From an uncultured Clostridium sp. (GTDB lineage Bacteria > Bacillota > Clostridia > Lachnospirales > Lachnospiraceae), in NCBI GenBank assembly GCA_938036545.1, contig CALHQJ010000096.1, positions 1 to 16,156 of the forward strand: a stretch of DNA of 16,156 nucleotides, read 5' to 3'. The position numbers and the translations under genes are program-made. Below the pieces are notes generated by a model. It searched no databases and was not told where the DNA came from. It saw only the letters and a list, made by a program, of their open reading frames with translations. Shown here in pieces: positions 1 to 5,846 of the stretch. How positions within the stretch are numbered: position 1 is the first letter of the stretch; each line of letters opens with the position of its first letter.

Positions 1-289
1 CCGTGGTAAGAAGATAAAAAACCATGGTCTTTACTCCTACTTTTCCAAGGCGCTTCGTATCTCCAATGGCCATACTTCCGCACACCAGGGAACAAAATAC
101 CAGCGGTACCACCAGCATCTGCATCAGCCGGATAAATCCCTGGCCGCACACATAAAAAATTCCTTCTACAAAAATCTGATCTCTGACAAATCCTGCCGGA
201 ACCCAGAGATTAAAAGAAATTCCGGTTACAGCCCCCAGCAGCAGCGCAATAAAAATAATGGTTGTTAAACTCAGTTTCTTTTTCTTCAT
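1..289 (-). CDS. Dicarboxylate/amino-acid:cation symporter, N-terminal part (cut by window edge)
   Basis: The visible 96 residues begin MKKKKLSLTTIIFIALLLG and continue with NLWVPAGF, GQGFIRLMQMLVVPLVFCSL and GDTKRLGKVG. This is the typical start of the DAACS family (GltP/GltT/DctA), inner-membrane carriers that import glutamate, aspartate or C4-dicarboxylates with Na+ or H+. About three hydrophobic segments are seen: residues 7-25, 43-65 and from 85 to the edge. The LMQMLVVPLVF segment and the following Gly-Asp-x-x-(R/K)-x-G-(R/K)-hydrophobic stretch are the family hallmarks. The substrate-binding C-terminal half lies outside the window, so substrate cannot be assigned. The ATG at 289 lies 14 bases after the stop of the RmlD-like gene, so the two are probably cotranscribed; the ribosome site is weak (AGGAAT, very close to the start). 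Confidence 0.85.
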   Translation of the reverse strand, partial: MKKKKLSLTTIIFIALLLGAVTGISFNLWVPAGFVRDQIFVEGIFYVCGQGFIRLMQMLVVPLVFCSLVCGSMAIGDTKRLGKVGVKTMVFYLLTT

Positions 290-303
290 ATTCCTGTTCA
301 GCC

Positions 304-1173
304 CTACCTCTCTGTCATATATTCCTTCAGCGCTTCTTTCCAGTGCTTTGGCTGCTCCATTCCTTCCAGACGGAGCATTAAATTGTCCAAAACTGCATAT
401 GCAGGCCGGCCTTCTTCCCTATTTCTGCTTTCAGACACCGTAACAATAGAATTGGATTTTCCCGCAAAGGACAGAATTGTTTCCGCAAATTCCTTACGGC
501 TGCATACTCCCTGGCAGACCACATGGTATAATCCGTATGCGTCTTCCATTAACAGGCGGTATATGGCTCTTGCCAGTTCTTTTGCGCTGGTTGGAGAGCC
601 GAACTGGTCTGCGGATACCTCTATCGTGTCTGTCCTTTGAGCCTCATCCAACAGTCTGGTAACAAAGTTTTCTCCCTTTCCATATACCCAGGAGCTGCGG
701 ATAATTAAATATCTGGGCGCAATGGTCTTTACAAATTCCTCTCCTGCAAGCTTGGACTTTCCATAAACGCTGATTGGCGCAGGAACAGCAAATTCGTTAT
801 AGGATTCGGCTGCTTTTCCGTCAAAAATGTCATCCGTTGAAAGCTGTACCATTTTGCCGTGAACGCTGCGGGCTGCCACGCTTAAGTTTCTGGCACCAAT
901 AGCATTGACTTTATAGGCCAGATCGCTGTTCTTCTGGCAATACTCAACGCCTCCGATTCCAGCACAGTTGATAATTACATCCGGACGATTCATTTCTACG
1001 TATTTGCGTACCTGATCCATATTAGTAATATCCACATCTGCCTGGTCTGTCAGTAAAACCTCCAGCTCCGTGGTATCCAGCAGCTGGGCAAATGCGCTTC
1101 CCACCTGGCCCAGTGCTCCTGCTATCCATATTCTTTCGTGATTTAACAGCATATCTTCTATTGCCGTCCACAT
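304..1173 (-). CDS. RmlD-like NAD(P)-dependent sugar-nucleotide reductase
   Basis: About 289 residues from the ATG at 1173, matching the usual 280-300 of dTDP-4-dehydrorhamnose reductases (RmlD, extended SDR family), which reduce the 4-keto sugar in dTDP-rhamnose synthesis. Visible motifs are the Rossmann glycine motif in RIWIAGALGQVGSAF, DVIINCAG, LSTDDIFDGK (RmlD normally has STDYVFDG) and the catalytic YGKSK. No rml or glycan genes flank it, so a true rhamnose role is not shown and another sugar substrate is possible. The start is uncertain. In-frame ATGs lie at 1173 and 1152, both with poor ribosome sites, whereas the only good Shine-Dalgarno (AGGAG near 1195) points to an ATG at 1183 in a different frame. 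The gene lies upstream of the symporter and downstream of the carboxypeptidase terminator. Confidence 0.8.
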   Translation of the reverse strand: MWTAIEDMLLNHERIWIAGALGQVGSAFAQLLDTTELEVLLTDQADVDITNMDQVRKYVEMNRPDVIINCAGIGGVEYCQKNSDLAYKVNAIGARNLSVAARSVHGKMVQLSTDDIFDGKAAESYNEFAVPAPISVYGKSKLAGEEFVKTIAPRYLIIRSSWVYGKGENFVTRLLDEAQRTDTIEVSADQFGSPTSAKELARAIYRLLMEDAYGLYHVVCQGVCSRKEFAETILSFAGKSNSIVTVSESRNREEGRPAYAVLDNLMLRLEGMEQPKHWKEALKEYMTER

Positions 1174-1207
1174 GGCCTTGTGCCATCTGTCCGGCTCTCC
1201 TTTCTTT

Positions 1208-1244
1208 ATTGGAAAGTAACTGTTCAGAACAGTTACATTGGAAA
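1208..1244. repeat. Perfect 21-bp palindrome flanked by 8-bp direct repeats (possible IS scar)
   Basis: The arms GTAACTGTTC (1216-1225) and GAACAGTTAC (1227-1236) are perfect inverted repeats around one central A. The 8-mer ATTGGAAA lies immediately on each side, at 1208-1215 and 1237-1244, with no spacer. Terminal inverted repeats starting GTAA with an 8-bp target duplication are characteristic of IS66-family elements (established knowledge). The structure could be two IS ends left after loss of the interior. A regulator's operator is the alternative. Confidence 0.6.
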
Positions 1245-1288
1245 TAAAAAGCCCTGACCCCTCCACCCTGAAGTGGGTCAAAGCTTTT
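1243..1288 (-). terminator. Rho-independent terminator of the carboxypeptidase gene
   Basis: On the minus strand, shortly after the stop at 1296, AAAAGC-tt-TGACCC pairs with GGGTCA-gg-GCTTTT across a 14-base loop, and the 3' arm runs into a T-rich tail (CTTTTATTT). This gives two stacked 6-bp stems separated by a 2x2 internal loop. Its position just past the stop supports the call. Confidence 0.75.
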
Positions 1289-1295
1289 ATTCTTA

Positions 1296-2705
1296 TTATT
1301 GTACCCATACGCCAGAAGCATTTACATAAAATCCATCTGGTGTTGTGGTATTTTTTAACATTTCTCCATTGGTTCCGACGTAAAACCACTGGCCCTGACT
1401 GTTCTGAACCCACTGACTTTTTGCCAGGGAACCGTCGTTCTTAAAGTAGTACCAGATGCCGCCGACAAACTGCCGCCATCCGGTTGCCATGTATTGATTG
1501 GAATCAAACCAGTATTCTTTTCCATTGATGGTGAGCCACTCATTGGCAGCTCTTGAACCGTTTGATTTGACATAATACCAGCCGCTGCTATCCTGCTGCC
1601 AGGTTCCGTTTTGGCCGGAAAGTGTTCCGTTTCCAGAAGAATTTCCGGAAAGAAGGCCTGCATCTGCTAAAGCAAATCCATAATCAAACAGGGTCTTGGT
1701 ATCGGTATAATGGGTCTGCTTCCCCTTCATTACGACTGCAATCAGACGAACTCCGTTCCTTTCTGCACAGGTAGCCAGCGTATTGCCTGCCTTAGAAGTG
1801 TATCCGGTCTTTCCTGCTACGACTCCCTGGTAATATCTGGAATCCTTTGGATACAGCATCTTATGTCCCATGGAAATCGTTCTGGCCTGAGCCTTTTTCG
1901 TAGCCGGAATCTGATAAGACAGAGTCGAAGCTGCTTTTACAATGGTTGGATTCTGAAATGCAGCTCTGGCAATGAGGGCCATATCCCTTGGAGTGGTATA
2001 GTGCTGCTCATTGTTCAATCCATTGGGATTTACAAAATGAGTGTCTGTACAGCCTAATTCCCTGGCTCTCGCATTCATCTTATCTGCAAAAGCAGAAACG
2101 CTTCCGGAAATATGTTCCGCCAGCCCATTTGCTACTTCATTAGCTGATCTTAACAGCAGTGCATACAGGCACTGTTCCACTGTCAGCTTGTCTCCTTCCA
2201 CCAGGCTTAAGGTTACTGCTCCAGACTCCAGATTGGTAGTAGCTGACTTGGAAAAGGTAACCGTATCGCTTAACCTACAGTTTTCTACTGTCAAAAGGGC
2301 TGTCATCAATTTTGTAATGCTGGCCGGATAAAATCTTGTAGTGCCGTTTTTCTCAAACAGAACTTCTCCGGTATTGGCATTTAACAGAACCGCTCCTTCT
2401 GATGAAACCACTGGCTTTTCCACAGAAGCGTTGGGAATACTGGGTGTCGTTGAAGTATTTGGCGTACCTGGGGTATTGGAAGAACCGTTTCCCACAGTTC
2501 CAGGTCCAGGCATTACCGGCTGGGAACCTCCCTGTCCGGGAGATACGGTCTGGCCGCCTCCAGGCGTACTGGTGCCGGAAGTAATACTCCCGCTGTTTTG
2601 TCCCTCAGGCCCTGTAAATCCAATTACCTGGCTGCCATAGGCAGCATTACTCCAAATCATGGCTGCTGCCATTCCCAGGCAAACCATGCGCTTCCACTTT
2701 ATCAT
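1296..2705 (-). CDS. Secreted D-alanyl-D-alanine carboxypeptidase with C-terminal cell-wall-binding repeats
   Basis: 469 residues from the ATG at 2705, chosen because GGAGA sits 8 bases upstream; a TTG five codons earlier would overlap that site. The enzyme is a serine peptidase of family S11 (DacA/DacF, PBP5-like) that trims the terminal D-Ala of peptidoglycan stem peptides outside the membrane. The order is: signal peptide (about 1-25, MIKWKRMVCLGMAAAMIWSNAA); a Gly/Pro/Ser/Thr-rich linker (about 35-95); the catalytic domain with SITK (Ser129, Lys132), SAN (187-189) and KTG (299-301); then from about 365 a tail of WYYVKSNG, EYWFDSNQYMATGW, WYYFKNDG and WFYVGTNG repeats of the choline/glucan-binding type. 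The tail probably holds the enzyme at the wall. It replaces the C-terminal amphipathic anchor of classical PBP5 proteins. Monocistronic by its own extended -10 and terminator. Confidence 0.93.
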   Translation of the reverse strand: MIKWKRMVCLGMAAAMIWSNAAYGSQVIGFTGPEGQNSGSITSGTSTPGGGQTVSPGQGGSQPVMPGPGTVGNGSSNTPGTPNTSTTPSIPNASVEKPVVSSEGAVLLNANTGEVLFEKNGTTRFYPASITKLMTALLTVENCRLSDTVTFSKSATTNLESGAVTLSLVEGDKLTVEQCLYALLLRSANEVANGLAEHISGSVSAFADKMNARARELGCTDTHFVNPNGLNNEQHYTTPRDMALIARAAFQNPTIVKAASTLSYQIPATKKAQARTISMGHKMLYPKDSRYYQGVVAGKTGYTSKAGNTLATCAERNGVRLIAVVMKGKQTHYTDTKTLFDYGFALADAGLLSGNSSGNGTLSGQNGTWQQDSSGWYYVKSNGSRAANEWLTINGKEYWFDSNQYMATGWRQFVGGIWYYFKNDGSLAKSQWVQNSQGQWFYVGTNGEMLKNTTTPDGFYVNASGVWVQ

Positions 2706-2774
2706 CTCATCTGTCTCCAATCTAATCCGTAAATCTTTTACACATGTCTGAGCTGTTGCTTACACATAGAGAAA

Positions 2775-2783
2775 AGTATACCA
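2775..2783 (-). promoter_or_regulatory. Extended -10 promoter for the carboxypeptidase gene
   Basis: On the minus strand TGG-TATACT forms an extended -10 (TATACT at 2780-2775), about 70 bases upstream of the ATG at 2705. The -35 region at the usual distance (TTTCCG) is poor, which fits an extended -10 promoter. Confidence 0.45.
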
Positions 2784-2845
2784 TAAATTCCAGAAACCGG
2801 AAACCCGATTTTTCCATGAATTTCTTACAACTTTCTATCTATGTT

Positions 2846-3967
2846 TTACCGCCCTCTTCGCAGCATGGCTGCAACCTGATTCATTCTGGGCATAACTGCA
2901 TCATAAAACATCTCGTAAGACTTACAGAAATAATTGTCTCCCATAATTGTACCGTCCCCCAGTGCCCTGTGTCTGCGGCATCCGCCTCTGCACACGGCAA
3001 AATACCGGCATTGGCGGCATTTTGCAGACCGATCCAGCGACGCCTTTACAAACTCTTCCCCTGCCGGCGACTGATCAATTTCTTCAAATCCCACTTCGTT
3101 TAAATTGCCCAGGCAGAACTGATCCAGCACATAAAAGTCACAGGGATATACAGAACCGTCTGCTTCTACCACGTGCTGTACAGAACAGACTCCCCTTTGC
3201 TCACAGGACTCCGGCGCATAACCGGCCAATATTCCGACTGCATTTTCAAACTGCCGGATATAAGGCTGGGTTCCATGCTGCAAATCCAGATACCATAAAT
3301 CAAATAAATCAATTAAAAACTGTCCGTACATCTCTGGAGTCAGTGAATAGTCCCTGCTTCCAGGAGTCTCATTAAGCGGATCCAGGCAAGCAATATATTG
3401 CTGATAATGGAATCCGTTTTTCTTATAAAACTCATAAATCCGACGGATTTTCACAGCAGTTTTTGCATTTACCACAGTCAGAATATTATATTCCACCTTG
3501 TGTTTATTAAACAATTCAATTGTCTTCATAACTCCTGCAAAACTGCCCTCTCCTTTTGCAGTAAGGCGCTGGGAATCATGGGTAGCCTTTACGCCGTCTA
3601 ATGAAACTCCTACTAAGAATTTATGTTCTGCAAAAAATTCAGCCCATTCCTCTTCCAGGCAGTATCCATTAGTCTGAAGAGAATACGAAATCGGAATCTC
3701 CTTCGTATTGTACTGTTCGACAAACTGGATCAAATCCTTGTAAAAGTCCAGTCCCACCAGAGTTGGTTCTCCGCCCTGAAAGGCAAACCCACAGTTTCCC
3801 TCTGCATAAACCAAGGCTTTTTTTACCAGATTTTCCAGCGTATCCCTGGACATCAGTCCATAATTTTCCTGTTCTCTGTTTTGAGTTACATCATAGTAAA
3901 AACAATACCGGCAGCGGAGATTACACATCCCCGATGCAGGTTTTATCAGTAATTGCAACGGCGGCAT
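2846..3967 (-). CDS. Anaerobic sulfatase-maturating enzyme-like radical SAM/SPASM protein
   Basis: 373 residues, with GGAGG 7 bases before the ATG. The N-terminus MPPLQLLIKPASGMCNLRCRYCFYYD carries the radical SAM CxxxCxxC (Cys15, Cys19, Cys22). FAFQGGEPT (62-69), YSLQTNG (95-101) and GVSLDG (120-125) follow as in the core barrel. The C-terminal SPASM domain has Cys255, Cys261, Cys276, Cys317, Cys320, Cys326, Cys330 and Cys348 for two auxiliary 4Fe-4S clusters. Asp277 sits in YPCDFYVL, where anSME enzymes have their catalytic base. These cytosolic enzymes oxidise a Cys or Ser of type I sulfatases to formylglycine without oxygen. Overall similarity to the Clostridium perfringens enzyme is strong from memory. 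No sulfatase gene lies in the window, so the substrate must be encoded elsewhere. A peptide-modifying SPASM relative is the alternative. Confidence 0.88.
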   Translation of the reverse strand: MPPLQLLIKPASGMCNLRCRYCFYYDVTQNREQENYGLMSRDTLENLVKKALVYAEGNCGFAFQGGEPTLVGLDFYKDLIQFVEQYNTKEIPISYSLQTNGYCLEEEWAEFFAEHKFLVGVSLDGVKATHDSQRLTAKGEGSFAGVMKTIELFNKHKVEYNILTVVNAKTAVKIRRIYEFYKKNGFHYQQYIACLDPLNETPGSRDYSLTPEMYGQFLIDLFDLWYLDLQHGTQPYIRQFENAVGILAGYAPESCEQRGVCSVQHVVEADGSVYPCDFYVLDQFCLGNLNEVGFEEIDQSPAGEEFVKASLDRSAKCRQCRYFAVCRGGCRRHRALGDGTIMGDNYFCKSYEMFYDAVMPRMNQVAAMLRRGR

Positions 3968-4025
3968 ATCTGCCCCTCCCTTTTCTCGTAGTTATTTGGT
4001 CTGTTACAACCAGATTCTACATATA

Positions 4026-4054
4026 CTTCTAGCAAAAAAACCGCAGGATGTCAA
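4026..4054 (-). promoter_or_regulatory. Possible promoter of the radical SAM gene
   Basis: On the minus strand TTGACA (4054-4049) is followed after 17 bases by TAGAAG (4031-4026), about 60 bases upstream of the ATG at 3967. The -35 is perfect but the -10 is weak, and a TAGAAT lies a little further downstream. Confidence 0.4.
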
Positions 4055-4064
4055 TGTTTGCCTG

Positions 4065-4790
4065 TTATTCAATATAATTGCGTTCCAGTTTTCCTATGTA
4101 TCTTCCCAGCACTTCGTATTTATCCTCTTCTCCAATAGGAATCGGAGCCATGGAAGCATTAAACGGCATCAGCCTGATTTCATCTTCTACATGGTACATT
4201 TTCTTAATGTGTATCATTCCATTTACCCGAAACAAACCGATTTCATTATGCGGCACTGGTTCTTTCCGGAACAGCAACACTTCTCCCAGACGAAACATTG
4301 GCTTTTGTGAATTTGAAACCACTTTCAGACAAAATTCTGCTCGTACATTCACTGGCGTCGGCACAATCTGAATATGTTTGGGTTTTGATGACAATACATA
4401 TCCTTTTGACTTAAACACAGGAGTATACATAACAATGTCTTTTAAATTCCCGTTGCTGATCCATTCTTCGGCGCACTGATACTCTGCTTCCAAAATTACT
4501 TTTACCGCATGCTTGCCATGGACATTTAACTTCCGATATTTCTGTATAATCTGTTTTTCTTCCTCTGATATCTCTTTGGTATGGTCCAAAGCAATATAAT
4601 CCTGAAAAAAATAATTGGCGTCACATTCCAATGCATCCATCAAATCAATCATTACAGGAAATTTCGGATAATTACAGCCATTTTCATAATTTGCAATAGC
4701 ATTTACAGATACATTCACCAATCTGGCTAACATACTTTGAGAATACTGTTTTCCTTTTCTAAGTTCTCTTAATCGTTCACTAAATCCCAT
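4065..4790 (-). CDS. XRE-family regulator with LexA/S24-like C-terminal domain
   Basis: 241 residues from the ATG at 4790; GAGAGG lies just upstream, so the longer GTG start at 4820 is less likely. Residues 4-60 form an XRE/Cro helix-turn-helix (FSERLRELRKGKQYSQSMLARLVNVSVNAIANYENG). Residues 145-235 resemble the S24 peptidase fold of LexA, CI and ImmA-regulated repressors. FCLKVVSNSQKPMFRLGEVLLF aligns with the usual V-x-GDSM-x-P-x-x-x-x-G-D, keeping Ser161 but with Gly-Asp and Met changed to Ser-Asn and Gln. GMIHIKKMY supplies a possible Lys196. Whether it still self-cleaves is unclear. It is divergent from a Spo0A-domain gene, and repeats in the shared control region suggest autoregulation. 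No phage genes are nearby, so it looks like a chromosomal regulator. Confidence 0.82.
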   Translation of the reverse strand: MGFSERLRELRKGKQYSQSMLARLVNVSVNAIANYENGCNYPKFPVMIDLMDALECDANYFFQDYIALDHTKEISEEEKQIIQKYRKLNVHGKHAVKVILEAEYQCAEEWISNGNLKDIVMYTPVFKSKGYVLSSKPKHIQIVPTPVNVRAEFCLKVVSNSQKPMFRLGEVLLFRKEPVPHNEIGLFRVNGMIHIKKMYHVEDEIRLMPFNASMAPIPIGEEDKYEVLGRYIGKLERNYIE

Positions 4791-4802
4791 TTTTTCCTCT
4801 CT

Positions 4803-4876
4803 AAAACTGTATTTTTTCACGATGTTTTGGGATTATAGCACAGAAAAGCTGTATTTTCAACCCAAAACAACAGTTT
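4803..4876. repeat. Repeated operator-like motifs in the divergent control region
   Basis: CTGTATTTT occurs at 4807-4815 and again at 4849-4857, 42 bases apart (about four helical turns). ACAG-AAAAG-CTGT (4840-4852) is an inverted repeat inside the spacer of the minus-strand promoter. AAACTGT occurs at 4804-4810 and inverted at 4870-4876, next to the plus-strand -35. Binding by the XRE/S24 regulator is inferred. Confidence 0.5.
4832..4860 (-). promoter_or_regulatory. Sigma-A-type promoter of the XRE/S24 gene
   Basis: On the minus strand TTGAAA (4860-4855), a 17-base spacer and a perfect TATAAT (4837-4832) lie about 42 bases upstream of the ATG at 4790. An ACAG-N5-CTGT inverted repeat occupies the spacer, which would allow direct repression. 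Confidence 0.8.
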
Positions 4877-4879
4877 AGG

Positions 4880-4908
4880 TTGACTATGCAGTCGAAATAT
4901 TGTAAATT
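4880..4908 (+). promoter_or_regulatory. Promoter of the Spo0A-domain gene
   Basis: TTGACT (4880-4885), a 17-base spacer and TAAATT (4903-4908) precede the ATG at 4944 by about 35 bases. It diverges from the XRE/S24 promoter, with the two -35 boxes about 20 bases apart. Confidence 0.7.
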
Positions 4909-4943
4909 ATGGGAGAGCAATAAAAACGAAAAGGGGAATTATA

Positions 4944-5360
4944 ATGAATCAACACGATATCGAAATGACTTTACTAAAGATGGGAATACCAGGATCTGTA
5001 AAAGGATTTCGCTATATAGTGGATGCAATCATGCTTTTGGATCAGGACGACTGGAAAGATCCGAAATGGACCGCCTTATATCACACCATTGGCAGGATGA
5101 ACAACACTACCGAATCCCGTGTAGAACGTGCCATCAGAAGCGCCCTGGAAACTGTGCGCGGAAAAAATGGAAATGTTGATGAAGTAGAAAAGTACATTGG
5201 CTTTATTAACTGCAATTCTTCTGCCTCCCTTATGAGCTTATACAAAAACATCAAAGCAGAACAGTGCGAACACCATGCAAGAGCCATGACCATTACAGAA
5301 GAATACTTAAAGCTTATGATTCGTCAAGAACTTAAGAGCTTGCTAATTGGAATGGCATAA
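4944..5360 (+). CDS. Stand-alone Spo0A C-terminal-domain DNA-binding protein
   Basis: 138 residues, with AAAGGGG 7 bases before the ATG. Residues 8-105 resemble the DNA-binding effector domain of the sporulation regulator Spo0A. LLKMGIPGSVKGFRYIVDAI (10-29) matches the start of that domain, and NTTESRVERAIRSALE (54-69) matches its recognition helix region, nearly identical in pattern to Spo0A NTTASRVERAIRHAIE. There is no receiver domain and no phosphoacceptor Asp, so it cannot be a normal response regulator. The last 35 residues (about 104-138) are helical-looking and unlike Spo0A. It may bind 0A-box-like DNA or interfere with Spo0A (inference). It is divergent from the XRE/S24 gene, with which it may form a regulatory pair. 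The fold assignment is more certain than the role. Confidence 0.82.
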   Translation: MNQHDIEMTLLKMGIPGSVKGFRYIVDAIMLLDQDDWKDPKWTALYHTIGRMNNTTESRVERAIRSALETVRGKNGNVDEVEKYIGFINCNSSASLMSLYKNIKAEQCEHHARAMTITEEYLKLMIRQELKSLLIGMA

Positions 5361-5386
5361 TTTACGATAAAAATGTATAAAAATGG

Positions 5387-5428
5387 GGAGGGCTGTTGCA
5401 AAATGAAATTCATTTTGCAACACGCTCC
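5387..5428. repeat. Long hairpin / palindromic element in the gap after the Spo0A-domain gene
   Basis: A 14-bp perfect inverted repeat (5394-5407 with 5409-5422, arms TGTTGCAAAATGAA and TTCATTTTGCAACA, one central A) is extended by GGAG (5387-5390) pairing CTCC (5425-5428) across a small internal loop. There is no T-run on either side, so it is not a standard terminator. It may be a dispersed repeat or an mRNA 3'-end structure. The rest of the 5361-5633 gap holds only a small ACCGG-TGT-CCGGT repeat (5452-5464) and the ferredoxin promoter region. Confidence 0.6.
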
Positions 5429-5564
5429 GATGCCCAAGGCCGCTTACAAGTACCGGTGTCCGGTTCTCATAACAAATTTTTATCACATTCTCCTTATCTG
5501 TCATCAAATTGTTTTCATCTCTCATTTCCCTGTATGATTAATTGACATATCAGATGTTTATTTG

Positions 5565-5605
5565 GTGATAATATCACAGATCTCTCCCCTCGCTTATGGT
5601 ATAGT
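5565..5605 (+). promoter_or_regulatory. Operator palindrome plus extended -10 upstream of the ferredoxin pair
   Basis: The perfect palindrome GTGATA-A-TATCAC lies at 5565-5577. The extended -10 TGG-TATAGT has its hexamer at 5600-5605. The palindrome centre (5571) is 29 bases before the first base of the hexamer, about -41 from the predicted start at 5612. The -35 position holds CAGATC, a very poor match, as expected for an activator-dependent promoter. A separate TTGACA at 5542 is too far upstream to serve this -10. Confidence 0.65.
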
Positions 5606-5633
5606 AACCTCAACAACTTCGGGAGGTTTAATT

Positions 5634-5846
5634 GTGGAAAATAAACTTAGAAAAAAGCGGAAAGCATTTGTTAATTCCAATGACTGCGTCGCCTGCGGCT
5701 GCTGTGTAAAGGTCTGCCCCAGAAGTGCCATCGAAATCTGGAAAGGCATTATGGCAAAGGTAGATTTTGAAAAATGTGTAGGATGCAGCAAATGTGCGAA
5801 GGAATGTCCTGCATCTGTAATTGAAATTCGAGAGGTGGCGCTATGA
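5634..5846 (+). CDS. 2[4Fe-4S] ferredoxin
   Basis: 70 residues from a GTG at 5634, chosen because GGGAGG sits 7 bases upstream; in-frame codons further upstream are not preceded by a ribosome site. Two complete clostridial-type cluster motifs, CVACGCCVKVCP and CVGCSKCAKECP, give eight cysteines for two 4Fe-4S clusters, so this is a low-potential cytosolic electron carrier. The N-terminus (VENKLRKKRKAF) is unusually basic for a ferredoxin, which could favour docking on a membrane or an acidic partner (inference). It overlaps the next gene by 4 bases (ATGA), implying tight coupling with the 4Fe-4S membrane protein. It is controlled by the palindrome/-10 unit just upstream. Confidence 0.9.
   Translation: MENKLRKKRKAFVNSNDCVACGCCVKVCPRSAIEIWKGIMAKVDFEKCVGCSKCAKECPASVIEIREVAL

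Noticed and set aside
5380..5436. Target-site duplication around the 29-bp palindrome
   Set aside because: Flanks (GGGAGGGC and CGCTCCGA) are not direct repeats; only short GGGC/GCCC inverted matches occur.
5343..5525. 60-codon minus-strand open frame across the hairpin region
   Set aside because: It runs through the palindrome and has no recognisable domain; coding is unlikely.
5542..5574. TTGACA at 5542 with GATAAT or TAATAT inside the palindrome as a conventional promoter
   Set aside because: Spacers of 19 or 21 bases are too long for a normal promoter, and the second palindrome copy has no such -35, so the downstream -10 reading is preferred; still possible as a second start.
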